A stretch of DNA of 64,000 nt, taken from contig NZ_JAJQMN010000011.1 of NCBI RefSeq assembly GCF_028994775.1, positions 152,190 through 216,189 on the forward strand, in the 5' to 3' direction. This document shows, piece by piece, positions 39,237 to 49,500 of this stretch. Every line of letters starts with the position of its first letter. Within the stretch, counting starts at the first letter, position 1. The notes under the pieces are model-generated. The model was not told where the DNA came from. It ran no database searches and saw nothing but the letters and a program-made list of their open reading frames with translations. The DNA comes from Promicromonospora iranensis. Its GTDB lineage: Bacteria > Actinomycetota > Actinomycetes > Actinomycetales > Cellulomonadaceae. The position numbers were made by a program, and so were the translations under genes.

Positions 39237-40178
39237 ATGACGGCGACACAACCCACGGCGGCGCCCGGGACCGAGGCGGGCGAACAGCCCGCCGTGACCG
39301 GCCCGGCGGTGTCGGGCGGCCGCAAGGCACAGGGCGACGTGCGCGAGACCCTGTACTTCGCCCTGCGCAACCCCAAGGTGCTGATCGGCCTGGTGGTGGT
39401 GCTCGGGTTCCTGCTGCTCGGGCTGCTCGGCCCGCTGTTCCTGCGGCATGCGCCGATGGACTACGCCGGCCCGCCCATGGCGCCGCCGTCGGCGGACTTC
39501 CCGTTCGGCACGACGACGTTCGGCCAGGACGTCTTCGCGCAGTTCGTCGCGGGCCTGCGGTCCACGTTCCTCGTGGGCCTCCTGGGTGGCGGGGTCGCCG
39601 CAGTGATCGGGATGACCATCGGCTTCGTCGCCGGGTACCGCGGTGGTCTGATCGACGAGCTGCTCAACATGCTCACCAACGTGGTGCTCGTGATCCCCGG
39701 CTTCGTGGTGCTCATCATCATCAACGCCTACCTCGGCGTGCGGAGCGTCCCGATGCAGGCGCTGTACATCGGCATCTTCACCTGGCCCTGGGTGGCCCGC
39801 GCCGTCCGCTCGCAGACCCTGTCGCTACGCTCGCGCGACTTCATCGACCTGGCCCGGCTGTCCGGCGTGGGGGTGGGCACCATCCTGCGGCGCGAGGTGG
39901 CGCCCAACATGTACTCCTACCTCTTCATGACGTTCGTGCTGCTCTTCGGCGGGTCGATCCTGACGGCGGCGTCGCTCGACTTCATCGGGCTCGGACCCAC
40001 CAACGCGATGTCGCTCGGCCTGATGATGAACCAGGCCGTGCAGTGGAGCGCGCTCCATCTGGGGTTGTGGTGGTGGTTCATCCCGCCAGGGCTCGGGATC
40101 ACGCTCATCGTGGGCTCGCTCTACATCATGAACGTCGGCCTCGACGAGGTCTTCAACCCCAAGCTGCGGGAGATGTGA
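39237..40178 (+). CDS. ABC permease, DppC/OppC type
   Basis: About 313 residues from ATG 39237 with GAAGGAG upstream. A cytosolic Ala/Gly-rich N-terminus precedes six membrane helices. FPFGTTTFGQDVFAQFVAGLR is the conserved OppC periplasmic loop, and RDFIDLARLSGVGVGTILRREVAPN the EAA loop for the ATPases. It forms the channel with the upstream permease. Confidence 0.92.
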   Translation: MTATQPTAAPGTEAGEQPAVTGPAVSGGRKAQGDVRETLYFALRNPKVLIGLVVVLGFLLLGLLGPLFLRHAPMDYAGPPMAPPSADFPFGTTTFGQDVFAQFVAGLRSTFLVGLLGGGVAAVIGMTIGFVAGYRGGLIDELLNMLTNVVLVIPGFVVLIIINAYLGVRSVPMQALYIGIFTWPWVARAVRSQTLSLRSRDFIDLARLSGVGVGTILRREVAPNMYSYLFMTFVLLFGGSILTAASLDFIGLGPTNAMSLGLMMNQAVQWSALHLGLWWWFIPPGLGITLIVGSLYIMNVGLDEVFNPKLREM

Positions 40179-40179
40179 C

Positions 40180-41130
40180 ATGGCCCTGGCTGTGAACGAC
40201 CTCAAGGTCTGGTATCGCACCCGCCGCGGTGACGTGAAAGCCCTCGACGGTGTCACCTTCGAGGTGGCGGACGGCGAGATCATGGGTATCGCCGGTGAGT
40301 CCGGCTGCGGCAAGACGACGCTCGGCAAGGCTCTGATCCGCCTCGACACGCGCATGAAGCACGTGGGCGGCACGGTGGTCCTCGACGACGACGAGCTGCC
40401 GTTGGCCGACGACGCCGCCATGCGCCGGCACCGCTACCGCGAGGTGTCCCTCATCCCGCAGTACGCGATGTCCGCGATGAACCCGACCCGCAAGATCGGC
40501 CGGATGATCCGCGACCTGCTCTCCGCGCACAACGTGCGGTACACGGAGGTGCTGCCCGAGCTCGAACGGCGTCTCAAGCTCGTCGGGCTCGAGACCGACG
40601 TGCTGGGGCGCTACCCGATCGAGCTCTCCGGCGGTATGAAGCAGCGTGTCGTCCTCGTGCTGTCCACGCTGCTGAACCCGTCGCTGCTGATCGGGGACGA
40701 GGTGACGTCAGCGCTCGACGTCTCCTCGCAGAAGGCGGTGGCGCGGGCGCTCGTCGAGTTCCGCGACCACGGCTTCGTGAAGTCGATGATCGTCATCACG
40801 CACGACATCTCCGTGCTGTTCCAGGTGGCCGACACCATCCTCGTCATGTACGCCGGGCACCTCGCCGAGAAGGCTCCCGCCAAGACGATCATCAGCGACC
40901 CCCTGCACCCCTACACCAAGATGCTCATCGGGGCGCTGCCCAAGGTCGGCGACCGCTACGAGGAGCAGCAGCTCGAAGGCATCGAGGGACGGCCGCCGTC
41001 GCTCCTCGAACCGCCCGCCGGATGCCGGTTCCGCGACCGCTGCCCCCTGGCGCACGACAAGTGCGCCGAGGCGCCACCCTTCCGCGAGGTGTCCGAGGGG
41101 CACCACGTCGCCTGCTGGGCGGTGAGCTGA
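40180..41130 (+). CDS. ABC transporter ATP-binding protein, DppD/OppD type
   Basis: 316 residues. Walker A GESGCGKTT, signature LSGGMKQRVVLVLSTL, Walker B LLIGDEVTSALD. In Walker B the usual LI-A-DEPT is LIGDEVT, so Pro is replaced by Val while Asp and Glu are kept. The C-terminal oligopeptide/dipeptide extension has CRFRDRCPLAHDKC, a cluster of cysteines typical of the iron-sulfur-like tail of this family. It starts one base after the DppC-type stop and overlaps the next gene by one base. Confidence 0.92.
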   Translation: MALAVNDLKVWYRTRRGDVKALDGVTFEVADGEIMGIAGESGCGKTTLGKALIRLDTRMKHVGGTVVLDDDELPLADDAAMRRHRYREVSLIPQYAMSAMNPTRKIGRMIRDLLSAHNVRYTEVLPELERRLKLVGLETDVLGRYPIELSGGMKQRVVLVLSTLLNPSLLIGDEVTSALDVSSQKAVARALVEFRDHGFVKSMIVITHDISVLFQVADTILVMYAGHLAEKAPAKTIISDPLHPYTKMLIGALPKVGDRYEEQQLEGIEGRPPSLLEPPAGCRFRDRCPLAHDKCAEAPPFREVSEGHHVACWAVS

Positions 41131-42122
41131 TGCTGACCCTCGACAACCTCGACAAGGTCTACCGGACCGGCACCTTCGGCACCTCCGACCTGCACGCCGT
41201 ACGCCAGGTCAGCCTCGACGTGCAACGCGGCGAGGTGGTGTCGCTCATCGGGGAGTCCGGCAGCGGCAAGTCGACCATCGGCAAGATGGTGCTCCACCTG
41301 CTCGACTCCTCCGGCGGCACGATGACGTTCGACGGGCGGGACGTCACCAAGCTCGGGTTCCGCGCCCGCCGCGAGTACTACCGCAAGGTCCAGGGCGTGT
41401 TCCAGGACCCGTTCTCGTCCTTCAACCCCATCTACAAGGTGGACCGGACGTTCGAGACCCTCCGCAGGTCGTACTTCCCCCGGGTCACCGGCAGCGAGTG
41501 GCGCTCGCGGCTGGACGACGCGCTCGCCGCGGTGACGCTCGAGCCGGACGACATCCTCGGCAAGTTCCCGCACCAGCTGTCCGGCGGGCAGCTCCAGCGT
41601 CTGCTCATCGCCCGCGCCCTGCTGCTCGACATCGAGCTGCTGGTCGCCGACGAGATCATCTCCATGCTCGACGCCTCGACCCGCATCGACGTGCTCAACC
41701 TGCTGGGTGAGCTCAAGGGGCGCGGCCTGGGCATCCTGTTCGTCACGCACGACCTCTCGCTCGGCAACTACGTCTCCGACCGGGTGGTCATCCTCTACAA
41801 GGGACGCGTGGTGGAGCGGGGCGAGACGAGCGCCGTCTTCGACGACCCGCTGCACCCCTACACCCGGGACCTCCTGGCCTCGGTGCCACACCTGGACCGG
41901 ACATGGGACGAGGTGGAGGCCGAGGAGGCGGAGCGCACCCAGCGCCTGGCGGGTCGCTGTCTCTACCACGAGGCGATCACGGCGCAAGGCCGGTCCCTGG
42001 GCGAGGAGGCGGACGCGGCGGACGGTGTGCCCGACGGCGTCGGCCTCGTCGAGTACGCACCCGGGCACTTCGTGGGGTGCTTCCGCAAGGCCGCGGAGGA
42101 GAAGTGCCCGGCAGCCACGTGA
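41130..42122 (+). CDS. ABC transporter ATP-binding protein, DppF/OppF type
   Basis: 330 residues, ATG 41130 overlapping the previous stop (TGATG). Walker A GESGSGKST, signature LSGGQLQRLLIARALL, Walker B LLVADEIISMLDAS and VTHDLSLG. Here too the usual DEP-T/V after Walker B is DEII. The C-terminal tail carries RCLYHEA and HFVGCF, a shortened cysteine extension. It completes a five-gene importer; both ATPases appear competent for hydrolysis. Confidence 0.92.
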   Translation: MLTLDNLDKVYRTGTFGTSDLHAVRQVSLDVQRGEVVSLIGESGSGKSTIGKMVLHLLDSSGGTMTFDGRDVTKLGFRARREYYRKVQGVFQDPFSSFNPIYKVDRTFETLRRSYFPRVTGSEWRSRLDDALAAVTLEPDDILGKFPHQLSGGQLQRLLIARALLLDIELLVADEIISMLDASTRIDVLNLLGELKGRGLGILFVTHDLSLGNYVSDRVVILYKGRVVERGETSAVFDDPLHPYTRDLLASVPHLDRTWDEVEAEEAERTQRLAGRCLYHEAITAQGRSLGEEADAADGVPDGVGLVEYAPGHFVGCFRKAAEEKCPAAT

Positions 42123-42163
42123 GCACGGGGTGAGGCGGCCGGTCGCGGGGTGAGTGTAGGAAA

Positions 42164-42216
42164 ACGGGGTGTGTTGCTCTGCGTAGACGATGTCGACGCG
42201 GAGCAACACACCCCGT
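42164..42216. terminator. Long hairpin between convergent genes
   Basis: Arms 42164-42184 and 42196-42216 form 21 pairs (one G-T) with an 11-base loop; the outer part is ACGGGGTGTGTTGCTC. It lies between the DppF-type gene and the convergent L,D-transpeptidase gene and can terminate both. Confidence 0.8.
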
Positions 42217-42263
42217 AGACCTAGTAGCTGCCCGAGGCCTGCAAGGTGCGGGCGCGGCTCCGG

Positions 42264-43190
42264 CTAGGCCCTGACCAGCACCGGGACGCCGGGGTCCAGG
42301 TCGGCGAGTCGCTCGAAGTCCGCGCTCGTGAGCCGGACGCAGCCGTTGCTCACCGCCTGACCCTGTCCGTCACCCACATGGAGAGCCGTGGCCGCGTAGT
42401 CGGTGCCGTAGAACCCGTCCAGGGCCTCGCTCTGCATCGAGAGGAACACCGACAGGCCGGTGTTCACCGCCTCCGTGACGGTGAAGACCTGGGTGAGCCC
42501 CAGCGGCGTCGGCGTGGCGTCGGCACCGACGGCGGCGGCCAGCTCGTCGCTGGTGCCGTCGGCGTGGTTGACGGTCACGGTGCGGTCGGACAGGTCGACC
42601 ACCACCGACCGCATCTCCCGCTTCAGTACGACGTCGCTGTCGCGGAGCCAGCCCGCGGTCCCGTTGACCTTCTCGGGGTCGCGCGACGGCAGGGCACCGC
42701 GTCCGTACGGGACGAGCACCTTGACCCAGCCCGGCCGGCGGTCCAGCACGAGCCAGCGGGCCTCGGTGTCGTAGTAGATCGACTCGAGGGCGAGCACCGG
42801 CGGCTCGGTCACGTCGGGACGGGCCCAGGCCGGGATCCGGTCGTCCTTCGGCAGCGCCACCGAACCGGGCAGGCCCTTCAGGGATGCGGCCTTGGCCTGC
42901 GGCAGCCCGCGCGGCAGGATCTCGCCGATGTCCGGCCGGGGCAGGGACGGCAGGGAGTAGACGGCGGGGGTCGGCGTCGGGCTCGGCGTCGGGCTTGCCG
43001 ACGGCGACGGGCTGGCGGACGGAGTCGCTGCCGCCACCGGTGCTGGCTCGTCGTCGGGCCGCAGGCCGACCCAGAGCGCGGTCCCGAGCAGTCCGACGGC
43101 GACGACGCCCGCCACCCACGGCCAGATGCGCGCGGCAGGCCCGCGGTGCCGGTCCGGTGCCGCCGTCGAGCCGCTGTGCGTCTCCGTCAT
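42264..43190 (-). CDS. L,D-transpeptidase (YkuD domain), membrane-anchored
   Basis: About 308 residues from ATG 43190 with AAGGGGATG upstream. One N-terminal membrane anchor (WPWVAGVVAVGLLGTALWVG), a Ser/Pro/Thr spacer of about 40 residues, then a C-terminal YkuD domain. ALHVGDG supplies the His, and VSNGCVRL the catalytic Cys of the S-x-G-C-x-R motif. It should form 3-3 cross-links in peptidoglycan or attach proteins. It is divergent from the DUF2637-like gene. Confidence 0.9.
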   Translation of the reverse strand: MTETHSGSTAAPDRHRGPAARIWPWVAGVVAVGLLGTALWVGLRPDDEPAPVAAATPSASPSPSASPTPSPTPTPAVYSLPSLPRPDIGEILPRGLPQAKAASLKGLPGSVALPKDDRIPAWARPDVTEPPVLALESIYYDTEARWLVLDRRPGWVKVLVPYGRGALPSRDPEKVNGTAGWLRDSDVVLKREMRSVVVDLSDRTVTVNHADGTSDELAAAVGADATPTPLGLTQVFTVTEAVNTGLSVFLSMQSEALDGFYGTDYAATALHVGDGQGQAVSNGCVRLTSADFERLADLDPGVPVLVRA

Positions 43191-43336
43191 GTCATCCCCT
43201 TCATGAGGTGCCGTCCAGGATCGAACGGTACCGGGTTGTAACACTTGTCCGATATCTTCGTGGTCGCCCGAACCTCTGCGTACCCGAACTGTTGCAGACG
43301 CAGCCGCCCGACAGCCCTCGACCAAGGAGAGATCCC

Positions 43337-44659
43337 GTGGCCCCCGCCGACCGGACGTTCCCCGTCACGACCGTCCCGACGCGCCGTTCCCGCAGACTGG
43401 TCCTCACCGGCGCGATCTCCGTCGCCCTCATCTCGACCGGGTCCGCGTACCTGGCGATGGTCCAGTTCGGCATCGACGTCCTCGCCATGAACCAGGGCAC
43501 CGCGTACGCGACCGCGGGCGTCTTCGAGCTGTCTCTCGTCACCGTCGCCCTCCTGGCCCGCGAGGCCGCTCGGGACAACCGGCCCGGCGGCACCCTGCTC
43601 GCGCTGACCTGGGCCCTGTCGTCCGCGTCCGGTGTGTTCGCCGCGTGGCACGAGGCGTACATCGGCCACCCCGCCGGCGCTGTCCTGTTCAGGTTCATCG
43701 TGCCACTGCTCGCCGCTCTCATGTGGCACCTCGCACTGATCGGCGACCGGCACCTGGCGACCGGCACGTCCTGGTCGGCGATGCGGCAGTCCGCGCGCAT
43801 GCACGCGCTCTTCCTGACCACGGAGGACCTGTTCCGGGCGCAGAGCCTGCACGACGGGTCACGGTCCGCCCGCCGTCGGCTCGCGCGGGCCGAGGCCGGC
43901 CGCCGCAGGGCGCGCTCCGTGGCACTGCGCACCGTCCCGCCCACGGAGATGCGGGCGCAGGTCGCCGCCTGGTGCGAGGCGCTCGCCGCGGTCGGGGACG
44001 GTACCGCCGACGTCGCTCGCCTGCACCTCGCCGACCGGCAGCGGCTGACCGGCATCCTCGTGAGCGACGAGCGCGTCGACGGCCGGGCGTCCGACACGCG
44101 GGGCGGCGCGCAGGACGGTGCCCCGGTAGGCGCGCCCGAATACGAGAGCCGGGCCGCTGACGCCGTCGCCGCTGAGTTCGCCGGCGGTCGCTCCGCCGCA
44201 GCCGGTCGGGACCAGGGTGCGTTCGACGAAGGCGTCTTCGACCGGGAGGGGTTCGACGAGGACCGGTTCGGCGAGGACGTGTTCGACGGCGAGGCGACGC
44301 GTCGGCCCGCCCGGGTCAGCGCCGCGCTCGGCACACCGCGGCAGGGCGTGAGCGAGCGGGCTCCCGCGCCGGACGTCGAGCCGGCGGAGCTGGGTGGCCC
44401 CGGGGCGCCCGTCGCGGAGCCGGCCGAGGCGGCGGCCCGCGCCACGGAGAACGTCCGGGAGGCGCTGCCCCCGCGGCGCAGGCCGCGTCGTGACACGCGG
44501 CTCGGGACGCACGACGCCGAACGGATGATCGACCTGCGCACCAAGGGCCGCACCGTACGGGAGGTCGCGGAGGAGGTCGGCGTCAGCGAGTCGACGGTGC
44601 GCAAGCGCCTGCGCGAGTACACGGCGACGGGCTCGATCCCGGTCGTCAGGGCCCGCTGA
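43337..44659 (+). CDS. Four-helix membrane protein (DUF2637/SpdB-like) with C-terminal HTH
   Basis: About 440 residues from GTG 43337 (AAGGAGAG upstream). Four membrane helices lie within residues 20-140, with TAGVFELSLVTVALLAREAA and VPLLAALMWHLALIGDRHL resembling DUF2637 proteins, known from actinobacterial plasmid spread genes. A basic cytosolic region is followed by an acidic stretch with FDEGVFDREGFDEDRF-type repeats. The end carries a helix-turn-helix, RTVREVAEEVGVSESTVRKR. This could be a membrane-tethered DNA-binding protein. No integrase or transfer gene is nearby. Family assignment is moderate. Confidence 0.6.
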   Translation: MAPADRTFPVTTVPTRRSRRLVLTGAISVALISTGSAYLAMVQFGIDVLAMNQGTAYATAGVFELSLVTVALLAREAARDNRPGGTLLALTWALSSASGVFAAWHEAYIGHPAGAVLFRFIVPLLAALMWHLALIGDRHLATGTSWSAMRQSARMHALFLTTEDLFRAQSLHDGSRSARRRLARAEAGRRRARSVALRTVPPTEMRAQVAAWCEALAAVGDGTADVARLHLADRQRLTGILVSDERVDGRASDTRGGAQDGAPVGAPEYESRAADAVAAEFAGGRSAAAGRDQGAFDEGVFDREGFDEDRFGEDVFDGEATRRPARVSAALGTPRQGVSERAPAPDVEPAELGGPGAPVAEPAEAAARATENVREALPPRRRPRRDTRLGTHDAERMIDLRTKGRTVREVAEEVGVSESTVRKRLREYTATGSIPVVRAR

Positions 44660-44689
44660 CCCCGGCCGCCGAGCCCGCAGCACTCGTTC

Positions 44690-45919
44690 CTACTCCGTCG
44701 AGCCGGCGTGCGCGATGCTGCCCAGGGACCGCCAGATCAGGACCAGGGTGATCCCGGCGCCGACGAACCCGAACCAGAAGGGGGCGGCCAGCCCCCACTG
44801 TTCGGCGATGAGTCCGCCTATCGCGTTGCCGAGCAGGATCCCGCCGAAGATGCTCACCATGTTGAGCGAGCTCACTCGGCCCTGGAGCTCGATCGGGGTG
44901 GCGCGCTGGCGTACGGCGTTGGAGATCGCGCCCCAGATGAAGGCATAGGCGCCGAAGGCGAACATCGCGACGAGGGCGCCCCAGTGGGTCGTGTTGACGG
45001 CCAGGGCCAGGTGCCACAGCACCTCGCAGGTGAGGACCACGCGCATCAGGGTCGCGAACGGGACACGCCTCTGCAGCTTGTCGAAGATGAGCGTGCTGAA
45101 CAGGCCGCCCACCGCTGAGGCGGTGGTCAGCAGGCCGAACTGGAGGGTGCTCATGCCGAGGTGCTCGGTCGCGTAGAGCACGAACACACCCATGGGCGCG
45201 GCGTAGGTCACGTTGAACGTGAGGATCGTCAGCATCAGCGTCCGCACGGCGGGGTTGCGCCATACCCAGCGCAGGCCCTCGGAGATGTCCTGGCGGATGT
45301 GCGTGCGGGTCGCGCGCGGGGGCACCGGCGTGACCACGATCCGCGACACCAGCAGGATCGCCAATGCGGCCGTGACGGCCTGGGCCACGAACGGCCACGC
45401 CGCGCCGGCGGCGAACAGGAAGGCGCCGAGGGGCGGCCCAGCGAGCTGGTTCGCCGTCACGAATCCGGCCATGAGCCGAGCCTGTCCGATCGCCAGGTCC
45501 TCCTTGGGGGTCACCATCGGCAGGAGTGTCTGGCTCGCGGAGTCGACGAACACCTCGGCCACGCCCAGGACGAGCATGACGACCAGGACGACGACGATGC
45601 CGGCGGTGCCCGTGACGATGAAAACGCAGAGCGCGACGATCACCGCGGCGCGCAGCCCGTTGGCGACCATCACCATGCGGCGGCGGTCCAGGCGGTCCGC
45701 CAGCGCGCCGGCCCAGAGGCCGAACACGAGCCACGGGAGCCGCTGGAGCATCGCGGCGAGCGCGACGAGGAAGGCGCTGTCGGTCTGCGAGGCGACCAGC
45801 AGGGGGCCGGCGGCCAGCGCTATGCCGTCGCCGATGTTGCTCGTCCAGGAGGACGTCACGAGCCAGCGGAACGACCGGCCCAGCCGGCGGGGAAAGACTG
45901 CCTCGAGGAGTGCGCTCAC
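44690..45919 (-). CDS. MFS transporter (MFS_3 group)
   Basis: 409 residues with about 12 membrane helices. RLGRSFRWLVTSSWTSNIGD and the ADRLDRRRMVMVANGLRA loop resemble the other MFS gene at 10.7-12.0 kb, so both belong to the same exporter group, but they are not close duplicates. It has no adjacent regulator. Substrate unknown. Confidence 0.88.
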   Translation of the reverse strand: MSALLEAVFPRRLGRSFRWLVTSSWTSNIGDGIALAAGPLLVASQTDSAFLVALAAMLQRLPWLVFGLWAGALADRLDRRRMVMVANGLRAAVIVALCVFIVTGTAGIVVVLVVMLVLGVAEVFVDSASQTLLPMVTPKEDLAIGQARLMAGFVTANQLAGPPLGAFLFAAGAAWPFVAQAVTAALAILLVSRIVVTPVPPRATRTHIRQDISEGLRWVWRNPAVRTLMLTILTFNVTYAAPMGVFVLYATEHLGMSTLQFGLLTTASAVGGLFSTLIFDKLQRRVPFATLMRVVLTCEVLWHLALAVNTTHWGALVAMFAFGAYAFIWGAISNAVRQRATPIELQGRVSSLNMVSIFGGILLGNAIGGLIAEQWGLAAPFWFGFVGAGITLVLIWRSLGSIAHAGSTE

Positions 45920-46180
45920 AAACGTTCGAGTCTAGGGACGGCGTCCAGACTTTTTTCCAGGAGCCGCGAAGGGCCGGCCGAGGGGGTGATATCGGCGACA
46001 CCGGAAAAGGTGTTCCTCGGGCCCTGCGGGCACCTCGACCCGTATCGGCGGGAGAGTGCCCGCTGGGCGCGTCACTGGCGGAACCCTGCGGATCGGGGCG
46101 TGCGGCGCAGGCGATGCCGGGATCTCGACAACGTTTTAGTGACCCACGTCCCAACAGTTGGACGATCGTCCGACTCGGTG
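45920..46180. other. Intergenic stretch upstream of the 6C RNA
   Basis: About 260 bases without a convincing gene or repeat. It contains the promoter side of the minus-strand MFS gene. CAACAGTTG and GACGATCGTC (46152-46170) are short palindromes just upstream of the RNA promoter and could be operator sites. Confidence 0.4.
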
Positions 46181-46212
46181 TTGACGTCCGCCGGGAACAG
46201 GTGCAGACTCTC

Positions 46213-46320
46213 ACAAGACGGTGCGCATCGCCCGCCCCCTGCGCGGTGCGCACTGTCATACCCCGTCGGGCTCCGGCCCGTCTGCGAAGCCCCTTCGGAC
46301 CCCCTGCCGAAGGGGCTCTT
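46213..46320 (+). ncRNA. 6C-type small RNA
   Basis: Promoter TTGACG (46181-46186), 17 bases, CAGACT (46204-46209). The transcript would contain GCGCATCGCCCGCCCCCTGC (46224-46243), the conserved first hairpin with a C-rich loop flanked by GTGCGCA/TGCGCAC. A last hairpin has arms AGCCCCTTCGG (46288-46298) and CCGAAGGGGCT (46307-46317) and the C-rich loop ACCCCCTG. Two hairpins with runs of C in their loops define the actinobacterial 6C RNA. Its role is linked in other species to sporulation or growth control. It ends about 190 bases before the large helicase-like gene. Confidence 0.78.
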
Positions 46321-46509
46321 GCATTCTCCGGCGCATTCCCGACGCATGACCGACGCATTCCTGATGCGGGCCGTCCGCCCCTTCTGGCGCGTCCGGACCT
46401 CGGGTCGCCCGGGCGAACCAGGTCGGACACGCCCGGGAGTTCGGGGGCCCGGCGTGTCGCGCGGCGTGGCGTGCGGCCCTTGCGGACGCCACGCGGTTAG
46501 CGTGCTGGT

Positions 46510-49500
46510 GTGAACGCTGCACGCCGCCAGACCGCAGCCGCCTCCGAGATCTCGGCCGACCTGTCCGAGGAGTTCTCGGCCGCGCTGCAGGACGAGACAG
46601 TGGACCCGGCCACCGAGCTGGCCGCGTCGGAGGCCCCGGAGCCCATGCCGGACGGTGCCCGGGACCCCATGACCGAGTCGGTCGCGCGCTGGCGCGCCGG
46701 GCTGGTCCGGCTCGCCGGGGGATCCTCTCTGGCTGACGTCGGGCTGCTGGGCGAGGCGGTCATCGACCTGTCGACCGCACACCCCTCGGGTGTCGCCCAG
46801 CTCTTCGCGGGCCGTCCCACGCGCCTGTCCAACCTGGTGCGCGAGCCCGGTGCGCTGCCGAGCGCCCGGCGCCGGGCGCGGGCGGTCGCCGCCCGCTCCG
46901 CCGAGCACGCGCAGCGGTACGGGGTGTCGCCCACCTATCTGGCGATCGGTGTGGCCACGTGGACGGAGCGGCCGGCCACCGGCGGCAACCCGAACGACAT
47001 GGAGGCCATCACCCGGGTGCTCGGCCCGGCGAGCGTGGCTCCCGCGCCCGAGCCGGACTCTGCCGACAGCCCTGCCGACGCCCCCGCCCTCACCGGGTCC
47101 GTCCCGATCGTGACGCTGGCCATGCCCTCCGGTCGCGCCGCGCCGTCGGACGACGACGAGCCGCGCGTGGTGCGCGCGCCTGTGCTGCTCCGACCGGTCA
47201 TGCTCACGCCGCGCAGCGACGGCGAGGGCGACTACGACATCACCCTCGACTCCACCGTCGAGATCAACCCCGTGGTCGCGCGCACGCTGCGTGCCCACGG
47301 CGCCCTCATCGACCCGGCCGCGCTGGCCAGGGCGACGTTCACGCTCGCCGGCTTCAACCCGTCGGACGTGCTGGACCGCGTCGCGAGCCTCGGTTCCGCG
47401 GTGCTCGGCGACTTCCAGCTCGACCGGCGTGTCCTGGTGGGCACCTTCGTGCACCCGGGGCAGGTGCTGGTCGACGACCTCGACGAGCTCGCCCCGTCGC
47501 TCGGGCGGCACGAGGTGGTCTCGGCGCTCGGCGGCGTGGACAGCTCGGTCGCGAGCCTCGGGAAGGTGGAGCTTCCCGAACCCCGCGTGGGCGACGCCGA
47601 CCCGGCGCACGAGCGCGGCGTCGGCGACCTGGACCCGCACCAGAGGCACGTCGTGGACGCGCTGGCCACGGGCAGCCACCTGTTCGTCGACGCGCCGGTC
47701 GGGTCGGACGTCGCGGGGACGCTGGCCGCCGTCGTCGCCGAGGCGAACGCGAGCGGCCGGTCCGTGCTGTACGTCCCGGGGCACCGCCGGGCCGCCGACG
47801 CGCTGGCCGCGCGGCTGGAGTCGCTCGGCCTGAGCGGACTGCTGCTCGACATCGCGCCGGTCCCGACCTGGCGCACCTCGACATCGCGCCGCCTGCTGGA
47901 AGCGATGGCGCCCGCCCAGGAGCGGATCGACGTCGACGAGGTGGCCCGCGTGCGGGACGCGCTGATCGGCTCGCGCGCGCAGCTCGCGGGCTACATCGGG
48001 GCGCTGCACCGGGTGCGGGACCCGTGGCGGGTCTCCGCCTACGACGCCCTGCAGGCGCTGGCCCGGCTCACGTCCGAGCGGCCGGCCCCGGCGACCCGCG
48101 TGCGGCTCGACCCGGAGACGGTGCTCGCGCTGGGCGCCGAGCGTCGTGCGGAGCTCGCCGCCGACCTCGAGCGGGTGGCCGACCTGGGCGCCTTCACGCT
48201 GAAGTCCTCGTCGAGCCCGTGGTTCGGCGCGCACATCCTGACCGACGACGACGCCCGGGCCGCCCTCGCCCGCGTCACGCGCCTGGGTGAGCAGACGCTG
48301 CCGGAGCTGCGCAAGCAGATCGAGTACGTGGCGCGGGTGACCGGTCTGGTCAAGGCGACCACCGCACGCCAGTGGGGCGAGCAGCTCGCCATGCTGGGCG
48401 GCATGCGAGGCACGCTCGACGTGTTCCAGCCGATGGTCTTCGAGCGGACGGCCGCGGACATGGTGCAGGCCACGGCCTCCCGTCGGGCCCGCGCCGAGCA
48501 GGGCATCGAGATGGGCTGGCTGGCGCGTCGCCGCCTGAAGCGGCGGGCCCGCGAGATGGTGCGCCCCGGCGTCCGGGTACCGGACATGCACGCGGCCCTC
48601 GTCGAGGTGCAGCGGCAGCGCGAGGTGTGGCAGGCGCAGTGTCCGCGTGGCGGCTGGCCGACGCTTCCCGAGGGCCTGGCGGCCGTCGAGGAGACGTACG
48701 AGGCGGTCCGGATCGACCTTGAGGCGCTCGAGCCCGTCCTGCGCTCGTCGCACGCGGGCGGCGGGCTGCTCGACCTCGACCTGTTCGCCCTGGTCCAGCG
48801 GCTCGCGTCCCTGGCGGAGACGGAGGACGCGCTGACCCCGCTGCCCGAGCGGACCGCCGTGCTGCGTCGTCTGCGCACGTCGGGTCTTGGCGAGCTGGTG
48901 GACGACCTCGGCGAACGCCGCGTCGAGACCGACCTCGTGGGGCCGGAGCTGGAGCTGTCGTGGTGGTCGTCGGTGTTCGAGCAGATCCTGGCCACCGAGC
49001 CCGATCTCGCGGGGCAGGACGGCGCGGGGCTGGACGCCCTCGCCGGACGGTTCCGCGAGCTCGACCGCCGGCACGTCGCCTCCCTGTCGGCGCCGGTCCG
49101 GGCCGCGGTGCGTGCCCACCTCGGCGCGGCGATGCGCGACGAGCGGGAGGACGCCGAGGCTCTCTATGCGGAGCTCGTCGACGGCGGCCTGAGCTCGATG
49201 CGCGACCTCGTGTCGGCGCACGGCTCGACCGTGCGACGCCTGCGGCCCACCTGGGTGTCGACGCCGACGATGGTGCCGCACCTGCTGCCCGCCGAGCGCA
49301 GCGCCGACCTGGTGATCCTCGACGCCGTCCAGCACGTGCCGGTCGAGGTGGTCGTGCCGGCGCTGGCGCGCGGGCGCCAGATCGTCGTGGTCGGCGACCC
49401 GCGGTCGGCGTCGGGCACCGCGGTGCGGGACCTGGCACGCCTGCTGCCACGGGTCACGCTGCAGCCCGAGCCCGCGCGGCGGGACCCGCAGCTGACGGGA

